Source of the DNA: JACCZX01 sp963791315
GTDB taxonomy: Bacteria; Pseudomonadota; Gammaproteobacteria; Burkholderiales; Burkholderiaceae_F
Assembly: GCA_963791315.1 (NCBI GenBank)
Contig: CAWBRQ010000011.1
Span: 62,001 to 126,000 of the forward strand
Length of the DNA: 64,000 nt
Reading direction: 5' to 3'
Shown here: positions 28,500 through 39,808 of the stretch, piece by piece
How positions within the stretch are numbered: the stretch's first letter is position 1
Layout: each line of letters starts with the position of its first letter
Notes under the pieces: generated by a model
What the model was told of the DNA's origin: nothing
The model's input: the letters and a program-made list of their open reading frames with translations, nothing else
The model's database searches: none
Translations under genes and position numbers: made by a program

Positions 28500-29524
28500 G
28501 TACCCGCGATAAAGGCGGCCCTGACGATTCCGGCGTTAGCCGCGCAGAGCGCGAGCTGACCGATCGCTATCGTCAGGCGAGTGCCGAAGTCGGCGAACGC
28601 CCGTCGGCATCTGTGCGCGCGTCGATATTGGCCGCGGCGGCGCGGGAGGTGGGGGCGAAGCCAGTTAATGCGGCCGCGCCCTACCGCGCTCGCCCGCGCT
28701 GGCCACTCGCCGCCGCTGCGGCTGTGATGCTGTCGACGCTCGCTGTAATGATGGCGATCCGCACCAGCGAGGAGATGCCGCAGTTCAGTGAGGCACCTGC
28801 GCCCTCGCCTGCCCGCAGCGCCGTCGACAAAATAGCGCCGCCGGCCGCCGCTCCACCGGCGGCTCCAATGGCAGAGAAGTCGGCTGACCAGCCTGCAGCC
28901 AAGAATCAAGCGGCGCTTGAGAGCCGGCCCGCGACGCCCGCCGCCGCTCGTGCACCGGCGGCTCCGATGGTCGAACAATCGATAAGTAAGAGCGACACAA
29001 AGGATGCACAAGCAGTCGAGCGCCCGCTCGCACGCACACAAGAGGGTTCAATCGGGCGCCTGAAGAAAGACTCGGAGGGGGTCGCTCAAGCGCAGCGCGA
29101 ACTGAGCCCTCCGGTGGTTACCGAAGCACCCGCCACCATGGGTGCCAAAGAAGAAGACAGGGCGCGGCAGAACGTGCCCGCTGCATCACCTGCGGCGCCG
29201 CCACCACCCGAGGCGGCGCGCCCGAAACTGCGGGCCGAGCAGGGCGCCGTGGCAGGCGCCGCCGCACCAGCACCCCCGATGGATCAAGCCGGCAGTGATG
29301 CACGGCGTGATGCCGCGAAGCCCGCCGCAACGGCTCCGTTGTCAGCCGCGCAGAGCGAGCGCAAGCAGGTTGATGAGCCGGCGGCGGTTTGGCTCGAACG
29401 AATCATCAAGTTACGGCGTGAAGGTCGTCACGATGAAGCGGATGCGGAGCTAAAACGTTTTCGCGAGCGCTATCCGCAGGTTCAACCGCCGGCGGAAGCA
29501 TTACTGCCCGCGGGGACGCGTTAG
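28490..29524 (+). CDS. Membrane partner of the ECF sigma factor (probable anti-sigma)
   Basis: A 344-residue protein with a cytosolic N-terminus (about 65 residues, helix ELTDRYRQASAE), one membrane helix near residues 72-88, and a long, Ala/Pro/Lys-rich low-complexity periplasmic region, ending in a folded tail AVWLERIIKLRREGRHDEADAELKRFRERYP. Position and overlap with the sigma gene suggest an anti-sigma factor, though I see no ZAS-type His/Cys cluster. The low-complexity region could span the envelope. Confidence 0.65.
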   Translation: MAVSTRDKGGPDDSGVSRAERELTDRYRQASAEVGERPSASVRASILAAAAREVGAKPVNAAAPYRARPRWPLAAAAAVMLSTLAVMMAIRTSEEMPQFSEAPAPSPARSAVDKIAPPAAAPPAAPMAEKSADQPAAKNQAALESRPATPAAARAPAAPMVEQSISKSDTKDAQAVERPLARTQEGSIGRLKKDSEGVAQAQRELSPPVVTEAPATMGAKEEDRARQNVPAASPAAPPPPEAARPKLRAEQGAVAGAAAPAPPMDQAGSDARRDAAKPAATAPLSAAQSERKQVDEPAAVWLERIIKLRREGRHDEADAELKRFRERYPQVQPPAEALLPAGTR

Positions 29525-30949
29525 ACGCGAGTTCGATCGTCGCTAGCGACCACGGCGAGCGCGCGGACAACGCCTGCACCGCAAGCCGCGCGGCATCGGC
29601 TTCGAAGACACGCGGCGCGCTGCACACTAGATCGAGCGCAGCATTCAATGACTTGACTGTGCCCAGCCAGCACCATTGATCAAACACATGCCACTGCTCT
29701 TGAAAGCGCTCCGTGTTTCGCTCGACGAATGCGATCGCATTCGCGTGTGGCCAGTGAGGTAAGAGCCACGACTGCATCAGCTCCTCAACACGAGCAGTGT
29801 GTTTATCGCGAGCCTCGTGACCGACGCACGCGCCATTGCAGCGCCGCAGCTGATAGTTGAAGCACGGCGCGCCGTCGCTCAGCCGCTTTGCGGCGTCCCT
29901 CGAGACCGAGCGCTTTCAGGCAGATACGGTGTTCGGCAGCCAGCTCAGTCATCCTGCGCCGTACCGACGCACGCGATCCGAACGGACCGTAGCAGCGGCC
30001 GAGCATCGAAAACTCGAAGTCGCTTACACCGGTCAGCGTGGCGCGGCCTTCGTCATCGAAGGCGAGCAACACCTGGTTCAGCTTGCGCCTCGAAGCCACG
30101 TTGTGCGCCGGCAGTTGGGTCTTGATCAACTCGGATTCGCGCAACAGCGCGCCGAATTCGCCGGCCGTTTCTTCCCATTCGAGCCGATGAATTTCCTGCG
30201 ATAGCCGCAGCTCGCGTGGTGCGCGATATTCGGAATTGAAGTGCCCGGCGACGCGCGCACGCAGATCGATGCTCTTGCCGATGTAGATCGGATGCTCGTT
30301 CAGGCCGTAGAACAGATAAACACCTGGTGCGTGTGGCAGAGCGTCGATCGCATCCGGCGGCAGGTTCGGCGGCAACGCGGGCCGCCGCAATAAAGCTTGC
30401 ACTGCGAATTCGATCTCGGCGGGCGGATGCCGGGTTGAAAGGCGTTGCAGTAATCGCCACAGCACGCGCGCGTCGCCGAGCGCACGATGTCTCGGCTCGC
30501 CGTCCAGATTGAAGCGAGCGATGATCGCGTCGAGCGTGTGCGGTGTCCGATCCGGGTATAGATAACGGCTGCAGACGAACGGTGCACAGAGTCCTAGCGT
30601 TGAACGACAAACCGGCGCGATGAAACTCGGCACGCAGGAAGCCGTAATCGAAGCGCGCGTTGTGCGCGACGAAGATTGCGCCTTCGAGCCGATCGAACAC
30701 CAACTGCGCGATTTCTGCGAACGGCGGTGCCGCGCGCACCATCTCATTGGTAATACCCGTGAGCCACTGAATGTCGGCGGGAATCGGCACCCCCGGATTG
30801 ACCAGCGTCGACCATTCGTCGACGCGCACATCGTCGCCGTCAAAATCGACCCGCACGATGCCGACTTCGGTCACATGCTCGCGTGCCGGACTACCTCCGG
30901 TCGTTTCGACATCGACAAAAGCCAGGCGTGGTCCGAGCGCAGGAAACAT
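29406..30949 (-). CDS. DEDDh 3'-5' exonuclease fused to a GIY-YIG nuclease domain, frameshifted
   Basis: The N-terminal half is a DnaQ-type exonuclease: FVDVETTGG with the first two acidic residues, HNARFDYGFL with the third, and HRALGDARVLW holding His/Asp. After APPNLPPDAIDALPHAPGVY comes GIY-YIG (PGVYLFYG, PIYIGKSIDLRARV), as in UvrC/Cho; the rest has CFNYQLRRCNGACVG, a Cys-rich loop found in Cho-like proteins. Extra bases lie near 30568 and 29905. The last open frame ends at 29406 and overlaps the previous gene; the true stop may be earlier, since the final 35 residues look like antisense sequence. It likely acts in DNA repair. Confidence 0.8.
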
Positions 30950-31013
30950 TGCCCGAATTATCGGTCACGCAAGAAGGGCATACTGTTGAAAAAAGCGAGC
31001 TGGAGAGACGGGC

Positions 31014-34000
31014 ATGTCATCGCCGGAAGCCGGGCCGGAACTCAATAAGAAGGCGCGCATCGACGCTGTCGTTGCACTGATCAATGCGCGCATTCAGAAA
31101 GGCGAGCGTGCGTCGCTGACGACGTTCGCGCGTGGCTACTTTGAGCGCGTCGACCCCGAAGATATCGCGGTACGCGAAGTCGAAGACCTGTACGGCGCGC
31201 TGCTGTCACATTGGCAGTTTGCGCGCACACGCGACAGTGGCGCAGCAAGGTTCGCGTTTTCAATCCCAGCGCCGGCGAACACGGCTGGGAATCGCGCCAC
31301 ACGGTCGTCGAGGTCGTCAATGACGACATGCCGTTTCTGGTCGACTCGGCCTCGATGGAAGTCAGCCGGCAGGCGCTGACGCTGCACTTGGTTGTGCATC
31401 CGATCTTTGCGGTCGAGCGCGATAAGAGCGGCACGCTGCAGAGCATCGAGCACTCGCGAGAACAAGCCCGACTGGCCGCGCGAGTCGTTCATGCACATCG
31501 AGGTTGACCGCCTGGCCGATCCGGCGGCACGTGCGGAGCTAGCGGCAGGCATCGAGCGCGTGCTGCGTGACGTGCGCGCGAGCGTGACCGACTGGAAAGC
31601 GATGATCGCGCAGTTGCGGTGCTGTCATTAAAGAAATCGATCGGAAGCCGCCGCCGGTTGCGAGCGAAGAAATTGCAGAGGACCGCGCATTCTTGCAATG
31701 GTTGACCGAAGACCACTTTCTGCTGCTCGGGTATCGGCGCCATGACCTGGCAACCGTGGATGGCGAGGACGCCCTGCGGCTGGTGCCGGGCAGCGGCCTT
31801 GGCGTCCTGCGCGAGTCCGAATCTGAAACGGCAGTTTCCGGCAGCTTCGCTGTGCTGCCGCCGGAAGCGCGCGCAGTCGCGCACGCGCTGTCGCCGATGA
31901 TGTTCGTGACCAAGGCAAATACGCGCTCGACGGTGCATCGTCCCGGATACATCGATTACATCGGAGTCAAGCGCTACAAGGACGGCGTTGTTGTCGGCGA
32001 GCATCGCTTCGTCGGGTTGTTCACCTCGACGGCGTACAACGCACGCGTCGCTGAAGTGCCTTTGATACGCGGCAAGGTCAAGGAAGTCGCAGCGCGCTCC
32101 GGTCTTGCACCCGGCAGCCATCTCGGCAAGGCGATGGCGCATGTGCTCGAAACCTATCCGCGCGACGAACTGTTTCAGATCACCACCGACGAGTTGTTCG
32201 AGATCGCCAACGGCATTGTTCAGCTCGGTGAGCGTCAGCGCTTTCGCTTGTTCATAAGGCGCGATCCATTCGAGCGGTTTGTGTCTTGCTTGATCTTCGT
32301 TCCGCGCGAGAACTACACGACCGAGCTGCGCCGGCGCTTCCAAACCATACTGATCGAAGCATTCGACGGCTCGACCGCCGATTTCGACGTGCTGCTGACC
32401 GACGCCGTGCTGGCGCGCATTCACATCACTGTCCGGACGACACCGGGCAAAGTGCGCGCAGGTCGATCGGCGTGCGATCGAGACGCAACTGGCCGATGCG
32501 GCGCGCCGCTGGGAAGATGACCTGCGGCAGGCGCTAAATCAAGAAGAGGGAGAAGCACGCGCGGCGCCGCTGTACAAGCGTTTTGGCGCGGCGTTTCCCA
32601 CAGCGTATGAAGAAGCGGTGTTGCCGCGACAGGCGGTCGCTGATATCCGCCGTCTCGCCACGCTGGACAACGAGGCCAAAGGCGGTCTCGCGCTCAACCT
32701 GTATCGGCCGCTCGAAGGGCCTCCGGGCCGCCTGGGCTTCAAGTTGTATCGCAGTGGCGCGTCGATCGCTCTGTCGGATTCGTTGCCGATGCTCGAGCGC
32801 ATGGGAGTGCGCGTTCTGTCCGAGCGCGGCTATCAGTTGACTCCGGAGGACGGCGGGCCGCTGTGGGTGCACGATTTCTCGTTGCAATTGTCTGGGGTCG
32901 ACGACGTCGATGCCGAGGCGATCGCACCGTTGTTCGAAGAGTCGTTTGCGCGCGTATTCGAAGGCGCCGTCGAAAATGACGACTTCAATCGCCTGGTGTT
33001 GCGCGCCGAGCTGTCGGCCGACGAGATCGTCGTGCTCCGTGCTTATGCGAAGGTCATGCGGCAAACCGGGTTTGCGCTGTCGCAGACGTTTATTGAAACA
33101 ACGCTTGCCACCCACCCGCGTATCGCACGCATGCTGGTCGGTCTGTTCAAACTGCGCTTTGATCCTGCGCGCGCCGATAAAGGTGCCGCGGCGAGCCAGG
33201 TGAACGCGATCGAGCAAGCGCTCGACAAGGTGTCGAATCTTTCCGAAGACAGAGTACTTCGCCAGTACTTGGCGCTGATCGGCGCAACGTTGCGCACCAA
33301 TTACTGGCGCACTGGTGTCGGTACGAGCGGTGCAGCCGGGTCGCGACGCCCATTTTTGTCGTTCAAATTTGATTCGGCGCAGATACCGGGATTGCCCGAA
33401 CCCCGCCCGTTGTTCGAGATCTTCGTTTACTCGACGCGCTTCGAAGGCGTTCACTTGCGCGGTGGCAAGGTCGCGCGGGGCGGCCTGCGCTGGTCCGATC
33501 GGCCCGAAGACTTTCGCACCGAAGTGCTTGGGACTCGTGAAGGCGCAGATGGTGAAGAACACCGTCATCGTGCCGGTCGGCAGCAAAGGCGGTTTCGTGT
33601 TGAAGAAAGCGCCACCGATGACGGATCGCGAGGCCTATTTAAAAGAAGGCGTCGACTGTTATCGCGACTACTTGCGCGGATTGCTCGACCTGACCGACAA
33701 CCGTGTCGGCACTGCAATTGTGCCGCCGCCACAGGTTGTGCGGCACGACGCTGACGATCCGTATCTCGTCGTTGCGGCCGACAAGGGCACGGCGACTTTT
33801 TCCGACTACGCCAATGCGGTCAGCGCCGAATATGGATTCTGGCTCGGCGACGCGTTTGCTTCGGGCGGCAGCGCTGGCTACGACCACAAGGAAATGGGAA
33901 TTACCGCGCGTGGCGCGTGGGAGAGTGTCAAGCGCCACTTTCGCGAGCTCGGTATCAATACGCAGACGACCGAGTTCACGTGCGCGGGCATCGGCGACAT

Positions 34001-35846
34001 GTCGGGCGATGTATTCGGCAACGGCATGCTGCTGTCGCGTCACATCCGTCTGCTGGCGGCATTCGATCACCGGCACGTATTTATCGACCCCACCCCGGAT
34101 GTTGCGGCGAGCTTTGCCGAGCGCGAGCGTTTGTATGCGCTGCCGCGGTCGTCGTGGGCCGATTACAACCAGAAGTTGATTTCGCCCGGTGGTGGCATCT
34201 GGGCGCGCTCTGAAAAATCGATTCCGATTTCTCCGCAGGTGCGGGCGGCGCTCGGCATTGCAGCGACCAAGTTAACGCCGGCGGAGTTGATATCGGCGAT
34301 TTTGAAAGCCCCGGTGGACCTTCTGTACAACGGCGGTATTGGTACCTACGTCAAGGCGACCAGTGAATCACACGCCGACGTCGGCGATCGCGCCAATGAC
34401 GTGTTGCGCGTTAACGGCGCGGAGCTGCGCTGCAAGGTCATTGGCGAAGGAGGCAACCTCGGATTGACGCAGCTCGGTCGTATCGAGGCTGCGCTCAACA
34501 GCATCAAGCTGTACACCGACGCGATCGATAACTCGGCGGGTGTCGATACATCGGATCACGAAGTCAACATCAAGATCTTGCTGTCGCTGCCGATTGCTGA
34601 CGGAGAACTGACCGAGAAACAACGCAACGCGCAACTGGTCAGCATGACCGACGATGTCGCTGCGCTGGTTTTGCGCGACAACTACTTTCAGGGCCAGTCG
34701 TTGTCGGTCGCCGGCCGCATGGGAACGCTGCTGCTCGACCATCAGCAGCGCTTCATTCGTTTTCTCGAAAAGCGGGGTGCGCTGAGTCGCGCGATCGAGT
34801 TTCTGCCGAGTGACGACGAAATCGACGAGCGCCGCGCTAAGGACATTCCGCTCACAGGTCCGGAGCGCGCGGTGTTGTTCGCGTACTCGAAGATGTGGTT
34901 GTTCGACGAGCTGCTCGCGTCCGATCTGCCCGAAGATCCGTGGGTCGGCACTGCGCTCGCGCGTTACTTTCCATCGGCGCTGAAGGAAAAGTTCGGTTCG
35001 TATATCGAGCGCCATCCGCTTAAGCGCGAGATCGTCGCGACTCATGTGCTAAACAGCATGGTCAATCGCGTCGGCTCGACCTTCGTGCATCGGCGGATGG
35101 AAACGGCCGGCGCTACGCCCGCTCAAGTCGTTCGCGCCTATCTGCTGACACGCGAAACATTCGGGCTGGTGCCGGTCTGGCAAGCAATCGAGGCGCTCGA
35201 CAATGTCGTGCCCGATGAGCTGCAAGCGCAGATGGTGATCGAGCTTGGGCGCCGCACTGTGCGCGCGACGAACTGGTTCCTGCGTTCGCGCCGGCTTGCC
35301 GAGCCGATGACCGGAACGATCGAGCGATTTGCGCCGGCGGCAGCCGCATTGCTGCAGTTTATTGCTGCGGCGCCGGACAGCACTCCGTGGCGGGCAGCGA
35401 TCGCGCAACACGAGCAGGCGTTGGTGGCTAAAGGTGTTCCGCCGCCGCTCGCGTTGGCAGTGGCGGCATCGGATACGTCGTTTGCAGCGCTCGATATCGC
35501 CGAGGTTTCGGAGTCCTCGAAGCAGCCACTGCCCGTGGTGGCCAATACGTATTTTTCGATCGGAGAGGTACTCGGGCTCGCGCGTCTGCGCATGCAAGTC
35601 TCCGCGCTATCGTCGGAAGGCTACTGGCAGAGCATGGCCAAGAGCGCGTTGGCCGACGATCTGGCGGCGCTGCAGCGAGAGCTCACCGCCGATGCGTTGC
35701 AGGCCGGCGGGCAAAGCGCATGGGAAGTGGCGCAACGTCCCGCGGTCGAGCGTGCTCAGCGGATGCTGACTGAACTTGCCGACACGAAGTCGGCTGACTT
35801 GGCGATGTTGTCGGTTGCGCTACGCGAGCTGCGACACCTGGCTTGA
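31014..35846 (+). CDS. gdhB: NAD-specific glutamate dehydrogenase, giant type, five frame changes
   Basis: The large NAD-GDH (about 1,609 residues after correction) converts glutamate to 2-oxoglutarate and ammonia. Recognisable stretches: HIEVDR in the N-terminal ACT-like regions, RARFDPARADK and GGKVARGGLRWSDRPEDFRTEVLGL before MVKNTVIVPVGSKGGFV, then the catalytic-domain TEFTCAGIGDMSGDVFGNGML, LISPGGGIWARSEKSIP and AELRCKVIGEGGNLGLTQLGRIE. Frame changes lie near 31235, 31452, 31618, 32455 and 33532; four are +1, the first is -1. Every segment is present and in order, so the length is normal. No obvious partner genes; the ceramidase-like gene follows 121 bases later. Confidence 0.85.
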
Positions 35847-35967
35847 GACCCGGCTGAACCCCGCGGAAAACACACCGCTGGTCTCGCAATTCGCGACTTT
35901 GTAAGTGTCTTGCCAGGTCGTAGCGGAGCAGACGTATGGTGAGTCGATCGTTCACACGAGGACCGGC

Positions 35968-36783
35968 ATGAACGCCTCTGATATCGCGACTCCTTCAAGC
36001 CTCCGGCAGCCATCGTCGTCGCGCGTTCACCTGCTCGCGGCTTGCGCTTTGCTTGCGCCGTGGCTCGCGGCCTGGTTAGTGCCGCCGTTCGCGCAGCCGC
36101 AGTCGTATCACGACTACGCGGACCAGCGCGCCTGGATTGGCCTGCCGCATGCAGCCGACGTGCTGTCGAACCTGCCGTTTCTCGCGATCGGTGCACTCGG
36201 GCTTTCCTTTGTAGTACATGGCTGGCGGGCGAAGAACCCTGCCGCATTTGCGGATCAGCGCGGGGCGTGGCCGTACGCACTGCTGTTCGCAGGCGTTGCG
36301 CTGACGGCACTCGGCTCAGGCTGGTATCACGCGCAACCGAGCGACGCGACCTTGCTGTGGGATCGCTTGCCGATGGCGTTCGGTTTCGCGGGACTGGTCG
36401 CCGGCACCTTGATGGATCGCGCGCCGCAGCGGATTTGGCAGTGGCTGCTCGCGTTCGCGACCGTCGGTGCCGGCACCGTGCTCTATTGGCACATCTCTGG
36501 AAACCTGGTGCCGTACTTGGTAATGCAGGTCGGCTTCATCGCCGCCGCCTTGATCGCGACAGTGTTCCTACCCTCTAGTTACACGCATGCAAACCGCGTC
36601 TACGCGGCCGCGGGTCTGTATGTGATTGCCATGATCTTCGAGCGGCTCGACCGTCAGGTGTATGCGTTGCTTGGCGGATGGATCAGCGGTCATACACTGA
36701 AGCATCTGGTGGCATGTGCGGCGATCGCGATCGTTTACTCGATGCTCGGAAAAAGGCGCGCGCAGCCATCATTTGCCTCATGA
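35968..36783 (+). CDS. Ceramidase-like (CREST superfamily) membrane protein
   Basis: A 271-residue protein with about seven hydrophobic segments. It carries the metal-site pattern of alkaline ceramidases and relatives: SNLPFLAIG, SGWYHAQPSDATLLWDRLPM (His plus Asp) and GHTLKHLVA at the end. Members hydrolyse amide bonds in sphingolipids or act as receptors; ceramide is not expected in most betaproteobacteria, so the substrate is uncertain. ATG 35968 follows a purine-rich stretch (GAGGA). It stands between glutamate dehydrogenase and the copper island. Confidence 0.72.
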   Translation: MNASDIATPSSLRQPSSSRVHLLAACALLAPWLAAWLVPPFAQPQSYHDYADQRAWIGLPHAADVLSNLPFLAIGALGLSFVVHGWRAKNPAAFADQRGAWPYALLFAGVALTALGSGWYHAQPSDATLLWDRLPMAFGFAGLVAGTLMDRAPQRIWQWLLAFATVGAGTVLYWHISGNLVPYLVMQVGFIAAALIATVFLPSSYTHANRVYAAAGLYVIAMIFERLDRQVYALLGGWISGHTLKHLVACAAIAIVYSMLGKRRAQPSFAS

Positions 36784-36988
36784 CAACTGCCCACTGGCGA
36801 AACCAAACCGTTCGAAAAGTAACTAACCTATCGCCATGCGCAAGCCAGCGATTGCGCTCGATGATCACCGGCGGTCCGACCGATCGCCTCGCAACATCCT
36901 CGCCTAGCGACACGCTTCGCGCGCGGTTGACCGCGCATTCGAACGTCGCAGATCAACGCACCACCGCAACGCTCACTAGAGGCAAATC

Positions 36989-37483
36989 ATGAAAGTGCTG
37001 ACGATTCTTGTCCCCGCAGTGATGTTATCGCTGGTTGCGATTGGCGTCGCCTATGCGCATAGCGACAAAGTCGTTTCCAACAAAGCAACAGCCGTCCGAA
37101 AGGAACAAAAGGAGTGGGGCATCGCCGGCGATGTCAAGTCTGTTAACCGCATTGTCGAGGTCAAGATGTCGGACGCCATGCGCTTCACCCCCAACCGGAT
37201 CGAAGTCAAGCAGGGCGAAACGATACGGTTTGTGCATAAGAACGACGGGAAAATCGTGCACGAGTTTGTGATTGGCACGAAGAAAGAACTCGAGGAGCAC
37301 GCCGCGCTGATGCAGAAGTTCCCCAACATGGAACACGATGAGCCGTATATGGCACACGTCGCGCCGGGCAAGACCGGTGAGGTCATCTGGACGTTCAACC
37401 GGGCGGGCGATTTTGACTTCGCGTGCCTGATACCGGGCCACTATCAAGCCGGTATGGTTGGCAAACTAAGCGTGTCCAAATGA
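36989..37483 (+). CDS. Periplasmic cupredoxin
   Basis: A 164-residue blue-copper protein with a signal peptide (cleavage near AYAHS). Copper ligands are visible: the His in IVHEFVIG and the C-x4-H-x4-M of CLIPGHYQAGM. It also has an acidic, Met/His-rich mid-region (MQKFPNMEHDEPYMAH) that could buffer extra copper. Cupredoxins of this type sit beside copper-resistance operons and pass electrons or copper. It begins the copper island and is followed 43 bases later by the CusF-like gene. Confidence 0.85.
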   Translation: MKVLTILVPAVMLSLVAIGVAYAHSDKVVSNKATAVRKEQKEWGIAGDVKSVNRIVEVKMSDAMRFTPNRIEVKQGETIRFVHKNDGKIVHEFVIGTKKELEEHAALMQKFPNMEHDEPYMAHVAPGKTGEVIWTFNRAGDFDFACLIPGHYQAGMVGKLSVSK

Positions 37484-37526
37484 ACGCGTACCGTCGTCAA
37501 GTCTGTTGCGTGTAAAGGAAACAACG

Positions 37527-37862
37527 ATGAGAACAGTTCTCTGCACTCTGTCCATCGCAGTGCTGCTCGCTACATCAACAGCATGCGCCCAACCGACCGT
37601 TCCATCGAAGAGCGCCGGGGCTAAGCCCGCTCAGACAATCGAGACAATTTCCGGCGAAGTGCGTAAGGTCGATAAGGACGCACGCAAGATCACGTTGCGC
37701 CATGGCGCGATAAAGCAGCTCGACATGCCGCCGATGACAATGGTGTTCCATGTAAAAGAACCCGCGTTGCTTGACAAGGTAAAGGCGGGTGACCAGGTAA
37801 AGTTCAAGGCAGAAAATGTCGGCGGCACACTGACCGTGACCGAGATTGAAACAACGAAGTAA
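37527..37862 (+). CDS. CusF-like periplasmic copper/silver-binding protein
   Basis: A 111-residue protein: signal peptide with a Cys-containing end (STACAQ), then a small OB-fold domain with the CusF core: GEVRKVDKDARKITLRHG and LDMPPMTMVF, where the two Met residues and upstream His bind Cu(I) or Ag(I). CusF hands copper to the CusCBA pump. It lies just upstream of the CusCBA-like genes and is preceded by an AAGGAAA ribosome site. Confidence 0.88.
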   Translation: MRTVLCTLSIAVLLATSTACAQPTVPSKSAGAKPAQTIETISGEVRKVDKDARKITLRHGAIKQLDMPPMTMVFHVKEPALLDKVKAGDQVKFKAENVGGTLTVTEIETTK

Positions 37863-37993
37863 TGGCTAATCGCTGCGCCGGCCGGACCCCACACCATCGC
37901 TGTCATCTTGACGATGCCGAGCCGCTAATGCGTGATCTGCAAGAAGCGCGTTCTGTACGATGCTCCCAATGCTCTTAGCTGTTACGTATACCC

Positions 37994-38377
37994 GTGCGAA
38001 TTAGTCGTCTTATTCGTGTTCGTGTCATCACCATTGCGATCTTTGCGTTGCTCTTCGCGCAATGGAGCATCGCCGCGTATGCCTGCCCGTCAACCGCTGC
38101 ATCATCGGAGGAAGGGATGATGATGGCCGGCTGCGAAGGGATGGCAAACCACGCCGACCAGACTGCGCCCAATCTGTGCGCTGAGCACTGTCAGTACGGT
38201 GAGCAAAGCGATCAGTTGCGCACACCGTCAATGCCTGACCTGTGCTTGATCAGCCTTTACGTTGTTCCCCCGGTCGCGCCAGCTACTGAGTGGAGCCCGT
38301 TCGTCATTTTGTCGAGCGGTTTGCTCACTGCGCGACCTCCGCCGCACGCCATTCTGCATTGCTGCTTCCGAATTTGA
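37994..38377 (+). CDS. Small exported Cys/His/Met-rich protein of the copper island
   Basis: A 127-residue protein starting at GTG 37994. A signal-like helix (residues 8-30) is followed by MMMAGCEGM, CAEHCQYGEQ and DLCLISLY, a cluster of Met, Cys and His that could bind metal, then a hydrophobic stretch and CCFRI at the end. It resembles small unnamed genes found before czcC/cusC in betaproteobacteria, but I know no experimental role. The following pump operon starts 126 bases on. Confidence 0.55.
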   Translation: MRISRLIRVRVITIAIFALLFAQWSIAAYACPSTAASSEEGMMMAGCEGMANHADQTAPNLCAEHCQYGEQSDQLRTPSMPDLCLISLYVVPPVAPATEWSPFVILSSGLLTARPPPHAILHCCFRI

Positions 38378-38503
38378 TCTGCCAAACGACCTTGCACTGA
38401 CGGCCTGAGAGGGTCGATCTGTCGCGATAGTTCGTGCTGGTCCCGTCCGCCGAGTTCGCGGGCTGGAGTCGAGCCCGATAGGTTCGGTTCGTTTGGAGAT
38501 CTC

Positions 38504-39808
38504 ATGTTCAACGTTATCCACGTCGCGTCACGGCAAAAACGCTTGAGTGGCGCGCTCGCCTTGTGCACGTCCTGCGTCGCTTCGATCGTTTTCGCGCAGC
38601 CGGTACTGACTTTCGATCAAGCGCTACGCCTAGCGCACGATCGATCGCGCCAATTGGTGGCGCAGGACTACGCGGCGGCTGCCGCGCGCGAAATGGCGGT
38701 GGCGGCCGCGCAGCTGCCTGATCCAACGCTAACGGCCGGCATTAACAATCTGCCGATCAACGGTCCGGACCGCTTCAGCCTGACAAGCGACTTTATGACG
38801 ATGCGTTCGGTCGGCGTTATGCAGGAGTTCACGCGCGAGGAGAAGCGGCAGGCGCGCGCAGCGCGCTTCGAGCGCGAAGCGGAAGCCGCGCAGGTGGGGC
38901 GCACGCAGACGCTCGCCAATCTGCAGCGGGACGCCGCACTGGCCTGGCTGGATCGTTACTACCAGGAGCGCATTCGCGACGTGTTTGTTGCGCAACGCGA
39001 CGAAGCCCGGCTGCAGGCCGAGGCTTCAGACGCCGCCTATCGCGGCGCTCGGGGCTCACAGGCTGACGTGTTTGCCGCACGCACCGCGGTTGCGCAGATC
39101 GAGGATCGCATCGCGCAGGCTGATCGTCAGATTGCTACCGCGAAGAGCAGGCTCGCGCGCTGGATCGGTGATGCGGCGAGCGACCCGTTGGGTCCTGCGC
39201 CGCTAATGGACGCCGCGCGCTTTGATTCGATCAGTCCTGATGTCCATGTCTTGCATCACCCGCAGATCGATCTGCTGGTTAAGCAGGAACAGGTGGCACG
39301 TGCCGATGTAGACATCGCGCAAGCGAACAAACGCGCGGATTGGAGCGCGCAATTGATGTATAGCCAGCGCGGGCCGAATTATTCGAACATGATCTCGATC
39401 AATTTCTCGATCCCTTGGCAGCTTGATAGCAAAAACCGGCAAGATCGCGAACTGGCTGCGAAGCTGGCGCTGATCGATCAACTGCAAGCGCAGCGCGAGG
39501 AAGTCACGCGCGAGCACGTGGCCGATATTCGAGGCTGGCTCCAGCAGTGGCAGAGCAACCGCGACCGGCTGGGGCGGTATGACAACTCATTACTGCCTCT
39601 CGCGGCCGAGCGTACGCGCGCAGCAACCGCCGCCTATCGTGGAGGAAGCGCCCCTTTGGGCGCCGTGCTCGAAGCGCGCCGCATGGAAATTGATATTCGT
39701 CTGGAGCGTGTGCGACTTGAAATGGAAAACGCCAGCGTGTGGGCGCAACTTGAATATCTGACTCCGCAGCCGAGGATCGGCAGTCTCGCGAAAGGAGAAC
39801 TGCGATGA
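38504..39808 (+). CDS. cusC: TolC-family outer-membrane channel of a copper RND pump
   Basis: The outer-membrane factor of a CusCBA/CzcCBA-type pump, 434 residues. A signal peptide (ending SIVFAQ) is followed by two OEP repeats with long coiled-coil helices: LTFDQALRLAHDRSRQL, AAAREMAVAAAQLPDPTL, and later VARADVDIAQANKRADWS. The stop overlaps the ATG of the adaptor gene by ATGA, so translation is coupled. The metal is inferred from neighbouring CusF-like and CopA genes, so czcC is an alternative name. Confidence 0.85.
   Translation: MFNVIHVASRQKRLSGALALCTSCVASIVFAQPVLTFDQALRLAHDRSRQLVAQDYAAAAAREMAVAAAQLPDPTLTAGINNLPINGPDRFSLTSDFMTMRSVGVMQEFTREEKRQARAARFEREAEAAQVGRTQTLANLQRDAALAWLDRYYQERIRDVFVAQRDEARLQAEASDAAYRGARGSQADVFAARTAVAQIEDRIAQADRQIATAKSRLARWIGDAASDPLGPAPLMDAARFDSISPDVHVLHHPQIDLLVKQEQVARADVDIAQANKRADWSAQLMYSQRGPNYSNMISINFSIPWQLDSKNRQDRELAAKLALIDQLQAQREEVTREHVADIRGWLQQWQSNRDRLGRYDNSLLPLAAERTRAATAAYRGGSAPLGAVLEARRMEIDIRLERVRLEMENASVWAQLEYLTPQPRIGSLAKGELR

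Noticed and set aside
32534..33586. A 350-codon frame on the minus strand inside the glutamate dehydrogenase gene
   Set aside because: It is antisense to clear NAD-GDH sequence; its composition (Arg, Ala, Gln-rich, no motif) is typical of shadow frames in GC-rich DNA.
36784..37993. CueR/MerR-type dyad promoters for the copper genes
   Set aside because: I looked for ACCTTCC-type inverted repeats before the cupredoxin, CusF-like and pump genes and saw none that were convincing.
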